Positions 46,823-57,380 of a stretch of DNA of 64,000 nucleotides are shown here, in pieces; position 1 is the stretch's first letter, and each line of letters starts with the position of its first letter. Source of the stretch: Tolumonas auensis DSM 9187 (GTDB taxonomy: Bacteria; Pseudomonadota; Gammaproteobacteria; Enterobacterales; Aeromonadaceae); assembly GCF_000023065.1 (NCBI RefSeq), contig NC_012691.1, positions 1,842,501-1,906,500 on the forward strand. The letters are read 5' to 3'. Below the pieces are notes generated by a model. That model ran no database searches. It had not been told where the DNA came from and saw only the letters and a list, made by a program, of their open reading frames with translations. Both the position numbers and the translations under genes were made by a program.

Positions 46823-48424
46823 ATGATTGTGAAATTACCTTATCCCGTTTTATGTGGTTTAGCCTTTATCTGGTGTACATCAAGCAATGCAGCCCAGATA
46901 AATGGTCAGGTCGATTCACAAACATTATCCCTTGGTGACAGCTTGACCTACACCCTGACTGCCGATGAAAACCTCACAGAGGATGCGCTGGATATCCGTC
47001 CACTGTTTAGAGACTTCATCATTGGCAATCTGCAGGTCACACACCCTTCAGCAACCGAAACAAGCTGGATTATCCCGCTGCAGCCAGTAACCGCCGGCGA
47101 AGTCACCATTCCGGCATTAAAAATTGCAGATTCAGAATCGCAGCCGCTCATTATTACTGTCGATGATAATAAACAAGGTATGAATTCAAATTCATATATC
47201 CAACCGCCATCAGAAACAGAATATCAGGCACCAACTCATTTAATCGAAAGTCAGATCAGTACTGAAAGTGCCTATCGGAACGAAGTCATTACATATACAG
47301 TGAAAATGGCCAAGAGAGCGGATCCGCAAAACAATCCGCCGGTTATCCCTTCTGTTCAGGGTGCAACGATTACACCGATTGAAGATCCAACTGAAGATAA
47401 AGAGATATTTGCCGATCATTATCAGGAAACGCTGACATATCCATATATTGTCATTCCTGAAACCACAGGATCGCTGAAACTGACCGGCTCAATGCTGGCC
47501 TCAGACAATAAGCAAATATCCAGTGAACATATTATTAATATAAAGCCAATTCCGGCCGCTTTTCTTGGCTCAGATAAAGAATGGTTGCCAAGTTCAGGTA
47601 TCACCATCGAAGACCGTTGGGAACCGCAAACCAGCTATGTTAAAACCGGCCAGCCCCTGACACGCATTATTACCCTGACTGGCATTAACAACACGACCGG
47701 ACAATTACCGGATCTTGCCCTGCCTGAAATCAGTGATGTCCGGATATACAATGATGGTCAGAAAGATGAGCAGCAACTTCAAAATGGCATGCTTATCAGC
47801 AGAAAAACATTCAGACAAATATTCATTCCTGAAAAAAATATCACCTTTGCCGTACCTTCATTACATCTGAACTGGTGGAACACCATCAGCGATCGAGCTC
47901 AGGTTGCATCACTTGAGGAACGTAAATTCCTCGCTTCTGTTGTTGCGACGAAGACAGCAAAAGTAGCGGCTGATCCCGTACCAGCCAAGAAAGCACCATC
48001 AAACGCTCATTATTGGACAGCGTTACTGCTGAAAATACTGACGGCTATCGGAGTCGTCATCGCTTTGGTTACCCCGTTGCTGGCCGTCATCTGGTATTAC
48101 AGAAAAAGACTAAGAAACCGTTATGAGCGTTATCAATTGTGGAAAATATTAAAGCAAGCTTGTACCGGTAGTGATGCTCTGGCTGTTTATCAGGCGCTCT
48201 TCGTGTGGGCATCGCATCGGTGGGATCAACAGTTTACCTGTGCGGAACAGCTACCGTTCTATACGCAGCTAAGAAATGAATTAGAAGGACTACACATCGC
48301 CTGTTTTGGTGAAAGCGAAGTGAATTGGAATGGACGAAAATTGATTCAGGCATTAGGTCGTATTTCAGTCATTAAAACGGTATCAGAACCAGCCAAAGAT
48401 GGTTTTGATGAGTTCAGTTACTGA
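46823..48424 (+). CDS. BatD-like protein (BatD/DUF7939 family)
   Basis: 533 residues. A signal peptide ends near residue 23 (TSSNAA), followed by about 360 residues of beta-rich periplasmic repeats and one membrane helix near residues 393-418 (LLKILTAIGVVIALVTPLLA). A cytoplasmic tail of about 110 residues follows. It closes the operon, 3 bases after the VWA-TPR gene. It probably forms an envelope complex with the VWA proteins (inferred from the family). Confidence 0.9.
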   Translation: MIVKLPYPVLCGLAFIWCTSSNAAQINGQVDSQTLSLGDSLTYTLTADENLTEDALDIRPLFRDFIIGNLQVTHPSATETSWIIPLQPVTAGEVTIPALKIADSESQPLIITVDDNKQGMNSNSYIQPPSETEYQAPTHLIESQISTESAYRNEVITYTVKMAKRADPQNNPPVIPSVQGATITPIEDPTEDKEIFADHYQETLTYPYIVIPETTGSLKLTGSMLASDNKQISSEHIINIKPIPAAFLGSDKEWLPSSGITIEDRWEPQTSYVKTGQPLTRIITLTGINNTTGQLPDLALPEISDVRIYNDGQKDEQQLQNGMLISRKTFRQIFIPEKNITFAVPSLHLNWWNTISDRAQVASLEERKFLASVVATKTAKVAADPVPAKKAPSNAHYWTALLLKILTAIGVVIALVTPLLAVIWYYRKRLRNRYERYQLWKILKQACTGSDALAVYQALFVWASHRWDQQFTCAEQLPFYTQLRNELEGLHIACFGESEVNWNGRKLIQALGRISVIKTVSEPAKDGFDEFSY

Positions 48425-48452
48425 ATCTATTTAATCTCATTTATTTCTCATA

Positions 48453-48490
48453 AAAGAAACAGGCCAGTTATCAACTGGCCTGTTTCTTTA
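48453..48490. terminator. Bidirectional intrinsic terminator, batD / ihfA
   Basis: AAAGAAACAGGCCAGT pairs with ACTGGCCTGTTTCTTT around a short loop. The A and T runs on the two sides let it stop transcription both from batD (plus) and from ihfA (minus). It lies 28 bases after batD and 5 after ihfA. Confidence 0.92.
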
Positions 48491-48494
48491 CTAT

Positions 48495-48815
48495 TTACTC
48501 ATCTCCGTCATCATCAGCTTCATCAACTGGCCGGGCATGTTCAACCCGTGATTTCAGTTTCTGTCCTGGACGGAAAGTGACTACTCGTCTGGCAGTAATA
48601 GGAATATCTTCACCTGTTTTAGGATTTCGCCCCGGACGTTCATTTTTCGTCCGGAGTTCGAAATTACCAAAGCCGGATATTTTTACCTGCTCGCCACTCT
48701 CTAGGGCTAGCCGGATATCTTCAAAAAACGTTTCCACCAATTCTTTGGCATCACGCTTGCTTATTCCCAACTCAGTAAAGAGATGTTCTGCAATATCGGC
48801 TTTGGTTAAGGCCAT
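48495..48815 (-). CDS. ihfA: Integration host factor alpha subunit
   Basis: 106 residues. It starts [19 protein letters not shown], and the beta-arm carries the intercalating proline in [14 protein letters not shown] near residues 60-74. It pairs with IhfB to bend DNA sharply. It begins two bases after the pheT stop, as in E. coli pheST-ihfA. The acidic tail ([10 protein letters not shown]) is slightly longer than the E. coli one. Confidence 0.97.
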
Positions 48816-48817
48816 AA

Positions 48818-51208
48818 CTAGTCCCTCAAAGTAGCATTGAACTCTACCCGGAGTGCTTCAACAACTCTTTCCATTGTTTCGGCAATCTCCTTATCTTCCA
48901 GAGTGCGCTCTACATTCTGCAGAATCATACTGAAGGCCAGACTCTTTTTACCATCCGGCACACCAGTACCCTGGTATGTGTCAAATAAGTTTATGCCAAC
49001 TATCTGATTTCCGCCAACTTTTCTTGCTAATCGAAGAATATCATCTGCAGAAATTGTCTGGTCCACCACAATTGCCAGGTCACGACGGTTGCCCGGGAAT
49101 TTGGAAACTTCAGCGAATGACGGGATATTACGCTGCAGGATCGCAGCTAATTCCACTTCAAATACAATAGCTTTGCTCTTCAGACCCAGTTTTTTCTCCA
49201 GTGCCGGATGAACAACGCCAATATAACCCACTGATTTTCCATTAAATTCTATCGCCGCAGACTGTCCTGGATGTAACGCCGGATGTTCACAACGCACAAA
49301 GCGATAAGCGTCAGCATTCGCGGTCAGTTCCAGCAAAGCTTCAACATCACCCTTCAGATCGAAGAAATCGACAGCCCGGCTTGGAATGGTCCAGTTTTCA
49401 TCCGCAGCATTACCAGTGATCACCCCTGCCAGCATCGCTTCCTGACGAATGCCATTTTCTGCATTTGCGTCACGGATAAAGCGAAGGCCTGACTCAAACA
49501 GGCGAACGCGGGTTTGCTGGCGATTCTGGTTATATACAACCGCACCCAGCAGACCAGGCAGCAGAGATACACGCATTGCAGACATATCTGACGCAATCGG
49601 ATTTGGCAGAACGATTGGATCTGCAGATGGCTCCAGCAACGACAGCACTTTCGGATCAACGAAGCTGTACGTAATCGCTTCGTGGAAGCCACGATCAACT
49701 AACAAATCACGGAAACGCTTCAGAGGCTGTTCAGCTTCTTTATGCTCTGACATAGTCAGATGAGCTTCCGGCGCGATATTAGGGATATTGTCATAACCAT
49801 AAATACGGGCAATTTCTTCGACCAGATCTTCTTCAATCGCGATATCAAAACGCCAGCTTGGTACATTGGTCTGCCAGCCATTTTCTGTCGCTGTCACTTG
49901 CAAGCCAAGACGAGTCAGAATATCTACAACTTCGGCATCGTCAAAAGCCATACCAACCAGACGGGTCAGTTTCTCACGACGCAGAGATACGGTTTTCACT
50001 GCCGGCAGTGCATCCGCCGCAGTCTTATCAATGACAGGACCACAGCTACCACCACAGATGTCCAGCAGCAGAGCGGTAGCACGCTCCATCGCTTTAAACT
50101 GCACCTGCGGGTCAACACCACGTTCGAAGCGATGAGATGAATCAGTACGCAGGCCATACGCACGGGCACGTCCAGTGACCGACAGCGGCTGGAAGAAAGC
50201 ACATTCCAGCATGATGTCGGTCGTTGTTTCTGCATCAACGCCTGTATCCGCACCACCGAAAATACCGGCCATTGCAATCGCGCCACGATCATCGGCAATG
50301 ATCAGCGTATCATCACGTAAAGAAACTTCGGTTTGATCCAGCAATGTCAGCTTTTCACCGGCAGTTGCCCGACGAACCTGAATTGTGCCCTGCAGTTTGG
50401 CCAGATCGAATGCATGCATTGGCTGACCCAGTTCCAGCAGAACATAGTTAGTCACATCAACAATCGGATCGATAGAACGCAGACCACAACGACGCAGACG
50501 TTCCTGCATCCACAACGGCGTTGTTGCCTTTACATTCAGACCGCGCAACACACGGCCTAAATAACGTGGGCAATCAGCGGTAGCCTGCACATCAATTGGA
50601 TATGTATCAGTCAGCGTCGCGTTAACCGCGTTGATTTCTGGTTCTTTGAGCTCGCAACGGTTCAGAACGGCAATTTCACGTGCCAGACCCAGCATACCCA
50701 GACAATCTGCACGGTTAGCGGTCAGATCGACCTCAATACAAGAATCATTCAGTGACAGGTATTCACGCAGATCGGTACCGATTGGCGCATCAGCTGGCAG
50801 CTCAATGATCCCGCTGTGATCAGAGCCGATACCCAGTTCAGAGAATGAGCACAGCATGCCGTGAGATGGTAAGCCGCGCAGTTTCGCTTTTTTAATAACA
50901 AAATCACCAGGTAATACGGCGCCTACGGTTGCAACCGCAACGCGCAGTCCCTGACGGCAATTCGGAGCACCACAAACGATATCCAGTAACTCGGCTTCAC
51001 CAACATTTACTTTGGTAACACGCAGTTTATCGGCATCAGGATGTTGTGCACATTCGACAACTTCCCCGATAACAACACCATTAAATGTACCGGCTACCGG
51101 GTCAATGCCATCAACTTCCAGACCGGCCATGGTGATTTGTGCGGCCAGTTCTTCTGCAGACAAGGAGGTTGGAACCAGCTCTTCAATCCAGGCTTTATTG
51201 AATTTCAT
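48818..51208 (-). CDS. pheT: Phenylalanyl-tRNA synthetase beta subunit
   Basis: 796 residues. It starts [20 protein letters not shown]. The N-terminal EMAP-like tRNA-binding domain spans about 40-150, B3/B4 editing domain about 215-375, B5 about 400-475, the catalytic-like core about 490-680 and the ferredoxin-fold anticodon-binding domain the last 95 residues. It forms a 2:2 complex with PheS. It begins 12 bases after pheS. Confidence 0.97.
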
Positions 51209-51220
51209 GTTGATTGATCC

Positions 51221-52285
<1,065 letters not shown>

Positions 52286-52297
52286 TCATAACCGCTT

Positions 52298-52325
52298 AGT
52301 ATAAATCGGGAATAAGGTGATCAAA
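52298..52325 (-). promoter_or_regulatory. Predicted pheST promoter
   Basis: On the minus strand TTTGAT (52325-52320), 16 bases and TATACT (52303-52298). It lies downstream of the rplT terminator and gives a leader of about 87 bases. No phenylalanine-rich leader peptide is visible there. Confidence 0.5.
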
Positions 52326-52442
52326 AGGATGAATCTCAGATTAGGGCACGTTGACGGTGATTAACTGCCCGATCATTGACTGGATCAGCTTAAACAGATT
52401 GGAATTATTAGATTAAGCGGGGAATTCAGATAATGCGCGGAT

Positions 52443-52469
52443 AAAAAAAGGGAGGCTTTCGCCTCCCTA
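52443..52469 (-). terminator. Intrinsic terminator of thrS-infC-rpmI-rplT
   Basis: On the minus strand GGGAGGC-GAAA-GCCTCCC is followed by seven T. It is a strong stem with a stable GNRA-type loop, 17 bases after the rplT stop. Confidence 0.93.
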
Positions 52470-52485
52470 TTCGCAACGTACTTGA

Positions 52486-52842
52486 TTAAGCCAGTGCGGC
52501 TTTCGCTTTCTCTACCAGAGCGGTAAAGGTAGCTTTATCATGAACTGCGATATCGGAAAGGATCTTACGATCGATTTCGATAGAAGCTTTCTTCAGACCG
52601 TTGATGAAACGGCTGTAAGACAGACCGTTCAAACGAGCAGCAGCGTTGATACGTACAATCCACAGTTGACGGAATTGACGTTTCTTCTGACGACGGTCAC
52701 GGTAAGCGTACTGACCAGCTTTAGTAACTGCTTGAACAGCTACGCGGTAAATACGGGAACGAGCACCGTAGTAACCTTTAGCTGCATTCAGAACTTTCTT
52801 GTGACGCGCACGTGCAGTCACACCACGTTTAACTCTTGGCAT
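52486..52842 (-). CDS. rplT: 50S ribosomal protein L20
   Basis: 118 residues. The basic N-terminal tail begins [18 protein letters not shown], and [19 protein letters not shown] near residues 60-78 is the conserved core. It is needed for early 50S assembly, and in E. coli it represses rpmI-rplT translation by binding the mRNA. It begins 15 bases after rpmI. Confidence 0.98.
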   Translation of the reverse strand: MPRVKRGVTARARHKKVLNAAKGYYGARSRIYRVAVQAVTKAGQYAYRDRRQKKRQFRQLWIVRINAAARLNGLSYSRFINGLKKASIEIDRKILSDIAVHDKATFTALVEKAKAALA

Positions 52843-52857
52843 TTGTCAATCCTTCCC

Positions 52858-53055
52858 TTATGCGTATGGCAGCATTGCTGAAACTCGAGCCAAATCAGGT
52901 TTGGCGACCATGCCTGGCGCACGCAGGTGACGCTTACGCTTGGTAGTTTTCTTGGTCAGGATGTGACGCTTGTTAGCGTGCTTGCACTTAAAACCACCGG
53001 AACCGGTTTTTTTGAAGCGCTTAGCAGCACCACGGTCAGTTTTCATTTTTGGCAT
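52858..53055 (-). CDS. rpmI: 50S ribosomal protein L35
   Basis: 65 residues, highly basic: [20 protein letters not shown] at the start and [10 protein letters not shown] near the end. It is translated with L20. The 92 bases before it hold a nested RNA structure (53087-53150), a likely control point. Confidence 0.98.
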   Translation of the reverse strand: MPKMKTDRGAAKRFKKTGSGGFKCKHANKRHILTKKTTKRKRHLRAPGMVAKPDLARVSAMLPYA

Positions 53056-53086
53056 TACGAACTCCGCATTGTATTTGCCATTAATA

Positions 53087-53150
53087 TAATCAGGCGAAAA
53101 AAACCATCAGACCTGAATCTGATGGTCGTTTTTACTTGAAAGCCTGATTA
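53087..53150 (-). promoter_or_regulatory. Nested terminator-like structure between infC and rpmI
   Basis: On the minus strand an inner hairpin ACCATCAGA/TCTGATGGT (53126-53103, 6-base loop) is followed by seven T (53103-53097), a full intrinsic-terminator shape. An outer stem TAATCAGGC (53150-53142, covering the infC stop) pairs with GCCTGATTA (53095-53087). The inner loop sequence TTCAGG could also pair with CCTGA of the outer arm, so alternative folds exist. A role in L20 feedback is inferred. Confidence 0.6.
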
Positions 53151-53687
53151 CCGTTTTTTAGGGGCCAGCATCATGACTGCCTGGCGTCCTTCCACACGAG
53201 GGAAAGACTCCACTACAGCAATCTCTTCCAGATCCGCTTTTACACGTTCCAGAACATTCATGCCGAGGTCCTGATGCGCCATTTCACGCCCGCGGAAACG
53301 CAGTGTTACTTTGGCTTTGTCCCCTTCTTCCAGAAAACGAATCAGGTTGCGTAGTTTTACCTGATAGTCGCCTTCATCAGTTCCAGGACGGAATTTAATT
53401 TCCTTGATCTGGATCTGTTTGGTTTTCTTTTTCTGTTCTTTAACAGATTTACTCTTTTCGTAGAGGAATTTGCCAAAATCCATAATGCGACAAACTGGCG
53501 GTTCAGCAGTTGGGCTGATTTCAACCAAGTCTACGCCGGCTTTAATTGCAGCATCCAATGCCTCTTCCATAGAGACAATTCCGAGCGCCTCGCCTTCAAG
53601 TCCAACAAGTCGAACTTCTTTCAGACGAATTTCACCATTGATACGAGTCCGTGGTGTTTGTTTCCCGGTTTTCTTTGCGCCGTTTAT
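53148..53687 (-). CDS. infC: Translation initiation factor IF-3 (AUA start)
   Basis: 179 residues if translation begins at ATA (53687-53685). From there the frame reads [20 protein letters not shown], aligning with E. coli IF-3 up to RINGEIR, at nearly the same length (180). GGAGG lies 8-9 bases upstream, inside the end of thrS. No ATG, GTG or TTG lies near it; the first in-frame ATG (53570) would delete 39 conserved residues. E. coli infC starts at AUU, and a rare start is the basis of IF-3 autocontrol. Confidence 0.9.
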   Translation of the reverse strand: MNGAKKTGKQTPRTRINGEIRLKEVRLVGLEGEALGIVSMEEALDAAIKAGVDLVEISPTAEPPVCRIMDFGKFLYEKSKSVKEQKKKTKQIQIKEIKFRPGTDEGDYQVKLRNLIRFLEEGDKAKVTLRFRGREMAHQDLGMNVLERVKADLEEIAVVESFPRVEGRQAVMMLAPKKR

Positions 53688-53690
53688 AGC

Positions 53691-55619
53691 TTATTCCTCC
53701 ACAACATTTAGTACACGAGTGCTGATTTCTTTGCGTAACTGTTCTACTAAATCAGTTACTTTGAATTTACCTAAATCAACACCTCTACGGGTTCTTACTG
53801 CGATTTCGCCGGCTTCCATTTCTTTATCGCCGCAGACGAGCATGTAAGGAACACGTTTCAAAGTATGCTCACGGATTTTAAAGCCAATCTTCTCATTTCT
53901 CAAGTCCGCTTTTGCCCGGATACCCGATTCATTTAAAGTATTAACGACTTCTTTCACATAATCGGCCTGATTATCCGTGATATTCATCACTACGGCCTGC
54001 AAAGGTGCCAGCCACAGTGGGAAATATCCGGCTGTCTCTTCAGTCAGGATACCGATAAAACGTTCCATTGAGCCCAGAATTGCACGGTGAATCATAACCG
54101 GAACATGGCGATCATTATCTTCACCGACATAAGTTGCACCCAGACGACCTGGTAATGCAAAGTCGAGCTGCACAGTACCACATTGCCACGCGCGATCCAG
54201 ACAATCATGCAAAGTAAATTCAATCTTCGGACCGTAGAATGCGCCCTCGCCCGGTTGCAGATCAAATTCGATATTGTTGTGCTTCAATGCTGCGCTCAGT
54301 GCTTCTTCTGCACGATCCCACATTTCATCACTGCCAATACGTTTTTCCGGACGTGTAGAAAGTTTTACGGCGATATTTTTAAAGCCGAAAGTACTGTAAG
54401 TGTCATACACCATACGGATACAGGCGGATACTTCATCCTGGATCTGATTTTCAGCACAGAAGATATGTGCATCATCTTGCGTGAAACCACGTACGCGCAT
54501 CAAGCCATGCAGAGAACCTGATGGTTCATTACGGTGACAGCTGCCGAACTCAGCCATACGCAATGGCAGATCACGGTAAGATTTCAGACCTTGATTGAAG
54601 ATCTGCACATGACCCGGGCAGTTCATCGGCTTAATAGCGTATTCACGGTTTTCTGATGAAGTGGTGAACATGGCATCGGCATATTTATCCCAATGGCCTG
54701 AACGTTCCCACAACACGCGATCCATCATGAATGGACCTTTTACTTCTTCATAATCGTATTCGCGCAGTTTCTGGCGAATAAAGGTTTCCAGCTCACGGAA
54801 AATGATCCAGCCATCGTTATGCCAGAACACCATGCCCGGTGCTTCTTCCTGCATATGATACAGATCGAGCTGCTTACCGATTTTACGGTGATCGCGTTTT
54901 GCAGCTTCTTCCAAACGTTGCAGATAGGCATTCAGCTGTTTCTTGTCAGCCCAGGCTGTGCCATAGATACGCTGCAGCATTTTGTTTTTTGCATCACCAC
55001 GCCAGTAGGCACCAGAGGTTTTCTGCAGTTTGAAGTGGTGGCAGAAACGCATATTCGGAACATGCGGGCCACGGCACATATCAATATATTCTTCATGATG
55101 ATACAAACCAGGTTTGTCATCACGGGCAATATTTTCATCCAGAATGGCAACCTTGTAGGTTTCACTACGGGATTCAAATACATCGCGGGCTTCCTGCCAG
55201 CTCACTGTTTTTTTAACGACGTCGTAGTCTTTTTGTGCCAGTTCCAACATCCGCGCTTCCAGCGCCTGGATGTCTTCTTCTGTCAGCATCTGATCCAGAT
55301 CTACGTCATAGTAAAAGCCGTTATCAATAACTGGTCCGATAGCCATTTTGGTCTGTGGCCACAATTGCTTGATTGCGTGCCCCAGCAAATGCGCACAGGA
55401 GTGGCGCAGAATTTCCAGACCTTCCTGATCTTTGGCTGTGATAATAGAAAGCGTGGCGTCAGTTTCGATGAGCTCGCACGCATCAACTAACTCACCATTA
55501 ACGCGACCAGCGATACAGGCTTTAGCTAAACCAGCACCGATGCTTGCAGCAACGTCTAATACAGAGACAGCATTTTCAAACTGACGCTGGCTACCATCGG
55601 GAAGTGTAATTACAGGCAT
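53691..55619 (-). CDS. thrS: Threonyl-tRNA synthetase
   Basis: 642 residues, the E. coli length. The TGS domain (1-62) starts [19 protein letters not shown]. The editing domain with [15 protein letters not shown] spans about 70-240, the class II core with [10 protein letters not shown] spans about 245-530, and the anticodon-binding domain completes it. It charges tRNA-Thr and, in E. coli, represses its own translation by binding tRNA-like arms in its leader. Two such arms are visible here (55637-55708). Confidence 0.98.
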   Translation of the reverse strand: MPVITLPDGSQRQFENAVSVLDVAASIGAGLAKACIAGRVNGELVDACELIETDATLSIITAKDQEGLEILRHSCAHLLGHAIKQLWPQTKMAIGPVIDNGFYYDVDLDQMLTEEDIQALEARMLELAQKDYDVVKKTVSWQEARDVFESRSETYKVAILDENIARDDKPGLYHHEEYIDMCRGPHVPNMRFCHHFKLQKTSGAYWRGDAKNKMLQRIYGTAWADKKQLNAYLQRLEEAAKRDHRKIGKQLDLYHMQEEAPGMVFWHNDGWIIFRELETFIRQKLREYDYEEVKGPFMMDRVLWERSGHWDKYADAMFTTSSENREYAIKPMNCPGHVQIFNQGLKSYRDLPLRMAEFGSCHRNEPSGSLHGLMRVRGFTQDDAHIFCAENQIQDEVSACIRMVYDTYSTFGFKNIAVKLSTRPEKRIGSDEMWDRAEEALSAALKHNNIEFDLQPGEGAFYGPKIEFTLHDCLDRAWQCGTVQLDFALPGRLGATYVGEDNDRHVPVMIHRAILGSMERFIGILTEETAGYFPLWLAPLQAVVMNITDNQADYVKEVVNTLNESGIRAKADLRNEKIGFKIREHTLKRVPYMLVCGDKEMEAGEIAVRTRRGVDLGKFKVTDLVEQLRKEISTRVLNVVEE

Positions 55620-55636
55620 GATTTATCCTTACAGTG

Positions 55637-55708
55637 GTGACACACACCAAGTGTCACTTGTTGATATTGAGGTAATGTTGAAAGGCAATGTCCGCTACAT
55701 TCGGACAT
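55637..55708 (-). promoter_or_regulatory. Candidate thrS translational operator with two anticodon-arm mimics
   Basis: On the minus strand two hairpins precede thrS, each with a 7-bp stem and 7-base loop. The proximal one (55657-55637) has stem GTGACAC/GTGTCAC and loop TTGGTGT, placing GGU at anticodon positions. The distal one (55708-55688) has stem ATGTCCG/CGGACAT and loop AATGTAG, placing UGU there. GGU and UGU are threonine anticodons. About 30 unpaired bases separate the arms, and the ribosome site AAGGA follows the proximal arm, as in the E. coli thrS operator. Confidence 0.75.
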
Positions 55709-55718
55709 GTCGGGCAAA

Positions 55719-55747
55719 AGTCTAATGAAATGTGGTGGCTGGTGCAA
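55719..55747 (-). promoter_or_regulatory. Predicted thrS promoter
   Basis: On the minus strand TTGCAC (55747-55742), 17 bases, TAGACT (55724-55719). Transcription would begin just before the distal operator hairpin, giving a leader of about 93 bases. Confidence 0.55.
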
Positions 55748-55770
55748 ACAAAGATGCTGCTTTTGAGCCT

Positions 55771-55803
55771 AAAAATAAAGGCAGCCGAGGCTGCCTTTAT
55801 TTC
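55771..55803. terminator. Intrinsic terminator after rplY
   Basis: AAATAAAGGCAGCC-GAG-GCTGCCTTTATTT: a long perfect stem with A/T flanks that works in either direction. It lies 14 bases after the rplY stop and separates rplY from the thrS promoter. Confidence 0.9.
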
Positions 55804-55816
55804 AGTATCCGAACAA

Positions 55817-56104
55817 TTAAGCGCGGATGAAATCCAGATGAACTACTTTTGGCTTAACTGGATGACGTTGAACTGCAGCTACTTTAACTTTAACTTCTTT
55901 GCCATCAACAACCAGAGTCAGCACTTCGCTGTAGAATGCAGCTTCTTGCTGAGCAGTGATAACTTTGTTGTGATCCAGAACCAGAGAAACTGCTTCCTGA
56001 CCAGCACCGTACAGGATTGCTGGAACTTGTTCAGCGCGACGCAGGCGGCGGCTCGCACCTTTCCCCAGGTCTGCACGAACTTCAGTTTGGAATGTAAAAG
56101 ACAT
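55817..56104 (-). CDS. rplY: 50S ribosomal protein L25
   Basis: 95 residues, the short E. coli-type L25 without the Ctc extension. It starts [20 protein letters not shown] and ends [12 protein letters not shown]. It binds 5S rRNA. It is a single-gene unit with its own promoter and terminator. Confidence 0.97.
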   Translation of the reverse strand: MSFTFQTEVRADLGKGASRRLRRAEQVPAILYGAGQEAVSLVLDHNKVITAQQEAAFYSEVLTLVVDGKEVKVKVAAVQRHPVKPKVVHLDFIRA

Positions 56105-56179
56105 AGTGATCTCACTTCTTAATTAATGAATGTATGGCACCAAATGCGACCGTTCGATACCTCTTTAATAGCGGCGCGG

Positions 56180-56208
56180 ATACTATCATCCATTCGTAAT
56201 GGCAACAA
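56180..56208 (-). promoter_or_regulatory. Predicted rplY promoter
   Basis: On the minus strand TTGTTG (56208-56203), 17 bases, TAGTAT (56185-56180), about 70 bases before the rplY ATG. GAAGTGAGA precedes the ATG. Confidence 0.45.
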
Positions 56209-56217
56209 GTAAAAAAC

Positions 56218-56595
56218 TTACCACCAACCCAGCCAGTTCTGACCAATAACAGCACCCCAGACGACCGCATTGAGCACAAGGGTGATAAATACGGCCGCAG
56301 ACCCCATATCTTTCGCCCGGCCGGAAAGATCGTGCATTTCACCACCAAAGCGATCGACAACTGCTTCCACTGCAGAATTTAGGATCTCGACGATGACGAC
56401 CAGCCATGCCAGCACTAACAAAAGTAGTTGTTGCGTCAGACCTGCTCCGACGATAAACGCCGCAGGTGTCAGCAATAGCATCAGGATCACTTCCTGGCGG
56501 AAGGCAGCTTCATGTTTCCATGCAGCCTTGATGCCCTGCATGCTGTAAATGCCGGCTTTATATACACGATACAGGCCTTTGTTACCCGGTTTCAC
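56218..56595 (-). CDS. dgkA: Diacylglycerol kinase
   Basis: 125 residues with an N-terminal amphipathic helix and three membrane helices. EAAFRQEV near residue 29 and VEILNSAVEAVVDR near residues 68-81 carry the catalytic glutamates. It phosphorylates diacylglycerol in the inner membrane, recycling lipid left from periplasmic glucan synthesis. It overlaps btuD by 4 bases, an unusual partner. Confidence 0.95.
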   Translation of the reverse strand: MKPGNKGLYRVYKAGIYSMQGIKAAWKHEAAFRQEVILMLLLTPAAFIVGAGLTQQLLLLVLAWLVVIVEILNSAVEAVVDRFGGEMHDLSGRAKDMGSAAVFITLVLNAVVWGAVIGQNWLGWW

Positions 56596-57380
56596 ATCAA
56601 CTTCCTCTTCTGACTGGCTTCGTCACTGACTTGCCACGGGATAAATAGTGTCTGGCCTTCTGCCTGACTACGGATTGTTTTAAGACGGAAAACCTTTTCT
56701 ATCAAATGTTCATCAAGCTGATGAGCTCTGTCTGAAAAAACCAGTTTACCTTGTTGTAAACACCAGATCACATCGCAGTGCGCCACGGCCAGATTAAAAT
56801 CGTGGATTGATGTCACTATTGTGAGCCCTTGCAGGGTAAGTTCATTCAGCAAGGTTAATAGCGTGATCTGATGATGCCAGTCCAGCCCTGCTAATGGTTC
56901 ATCCAGCAGTAACAGGCGTGCTTGCGGATTCAGCCCCGGCCAGACCTGCAGCAGGGTTTTTGCAAGCAGGATCCGCTGTTGTTCCCCGCCTGATAACTGA
57001 CTGAAATCCCGGTTCAGGTAATCCATCAATTCCAATCGGGAACAAACCTGTTCTATCGCTGATTTTATCGCTGTTTCGTTAAGGTTTAAGGGGGCAGAAC
57101 CTAATGCAATAACCTGATGACACGCGATAGGCAATAGTTGTGCTGTACGCTGTGGCAGCATGGCTCTTTTGACTGCAGCCTCTTGCATAGACCACTGTCT
57201 GATATCCTGCTGATCCAGCAGCAACTGGCCTTGTGATGGAATAAGCCCTGCTACAGCAAGTAATAAACTGGATTTCCCGCTGCCATTCGGCCCCAGCAGC
57301 GCAATATGTTGCCCCGCAGAGGCAGAGACAGTAAGCGGCCCGACGCGATGCGTCACAGCAAAATCAACCAGCGAGAGCAT
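56592..57380 (-). CDS. btuD: BtuD-like vitamin B12 import ATPase
   Basis: 262 residues from ATG 57380 (MLSLVDFAVTHRVGPL); an in-frame extension of 13 codons lies within btuC and is not family sequence. Walker A GPNGSGKSS, signature LSGGEQQRILLAK and Walker B LLLLDEPLAGLD are intact. It powers B12 uptake with BtuC, whose end it overlaps by 17 bases. A siderophore ATPase is the alternative. Confidence 0.88.
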   Translation of the reverse strand: MLSLVDFAVTHRVGPLTVSASAGQHIALLGPNGSGKSSLLLAVAGLIPSQGQLLLDQQDIRQWSMQEAAVKRAMLPQRTAQLLPIACHQVIALGSAPLNLNETAIKSAIEQVCSRLELMDYLNRDFSQLSGGEQQRILLAKTLLQVWPGLNPQARLLLLDEPLAGLDWHHQITLLTLLNELTLQGLTIVTSIHDFNLAVAHCDVIWCLQQGKLVFSDRAHQLDEHLIEKVFRLKTIRSQAEGQTLFIPWQVSDEASQKRKLM

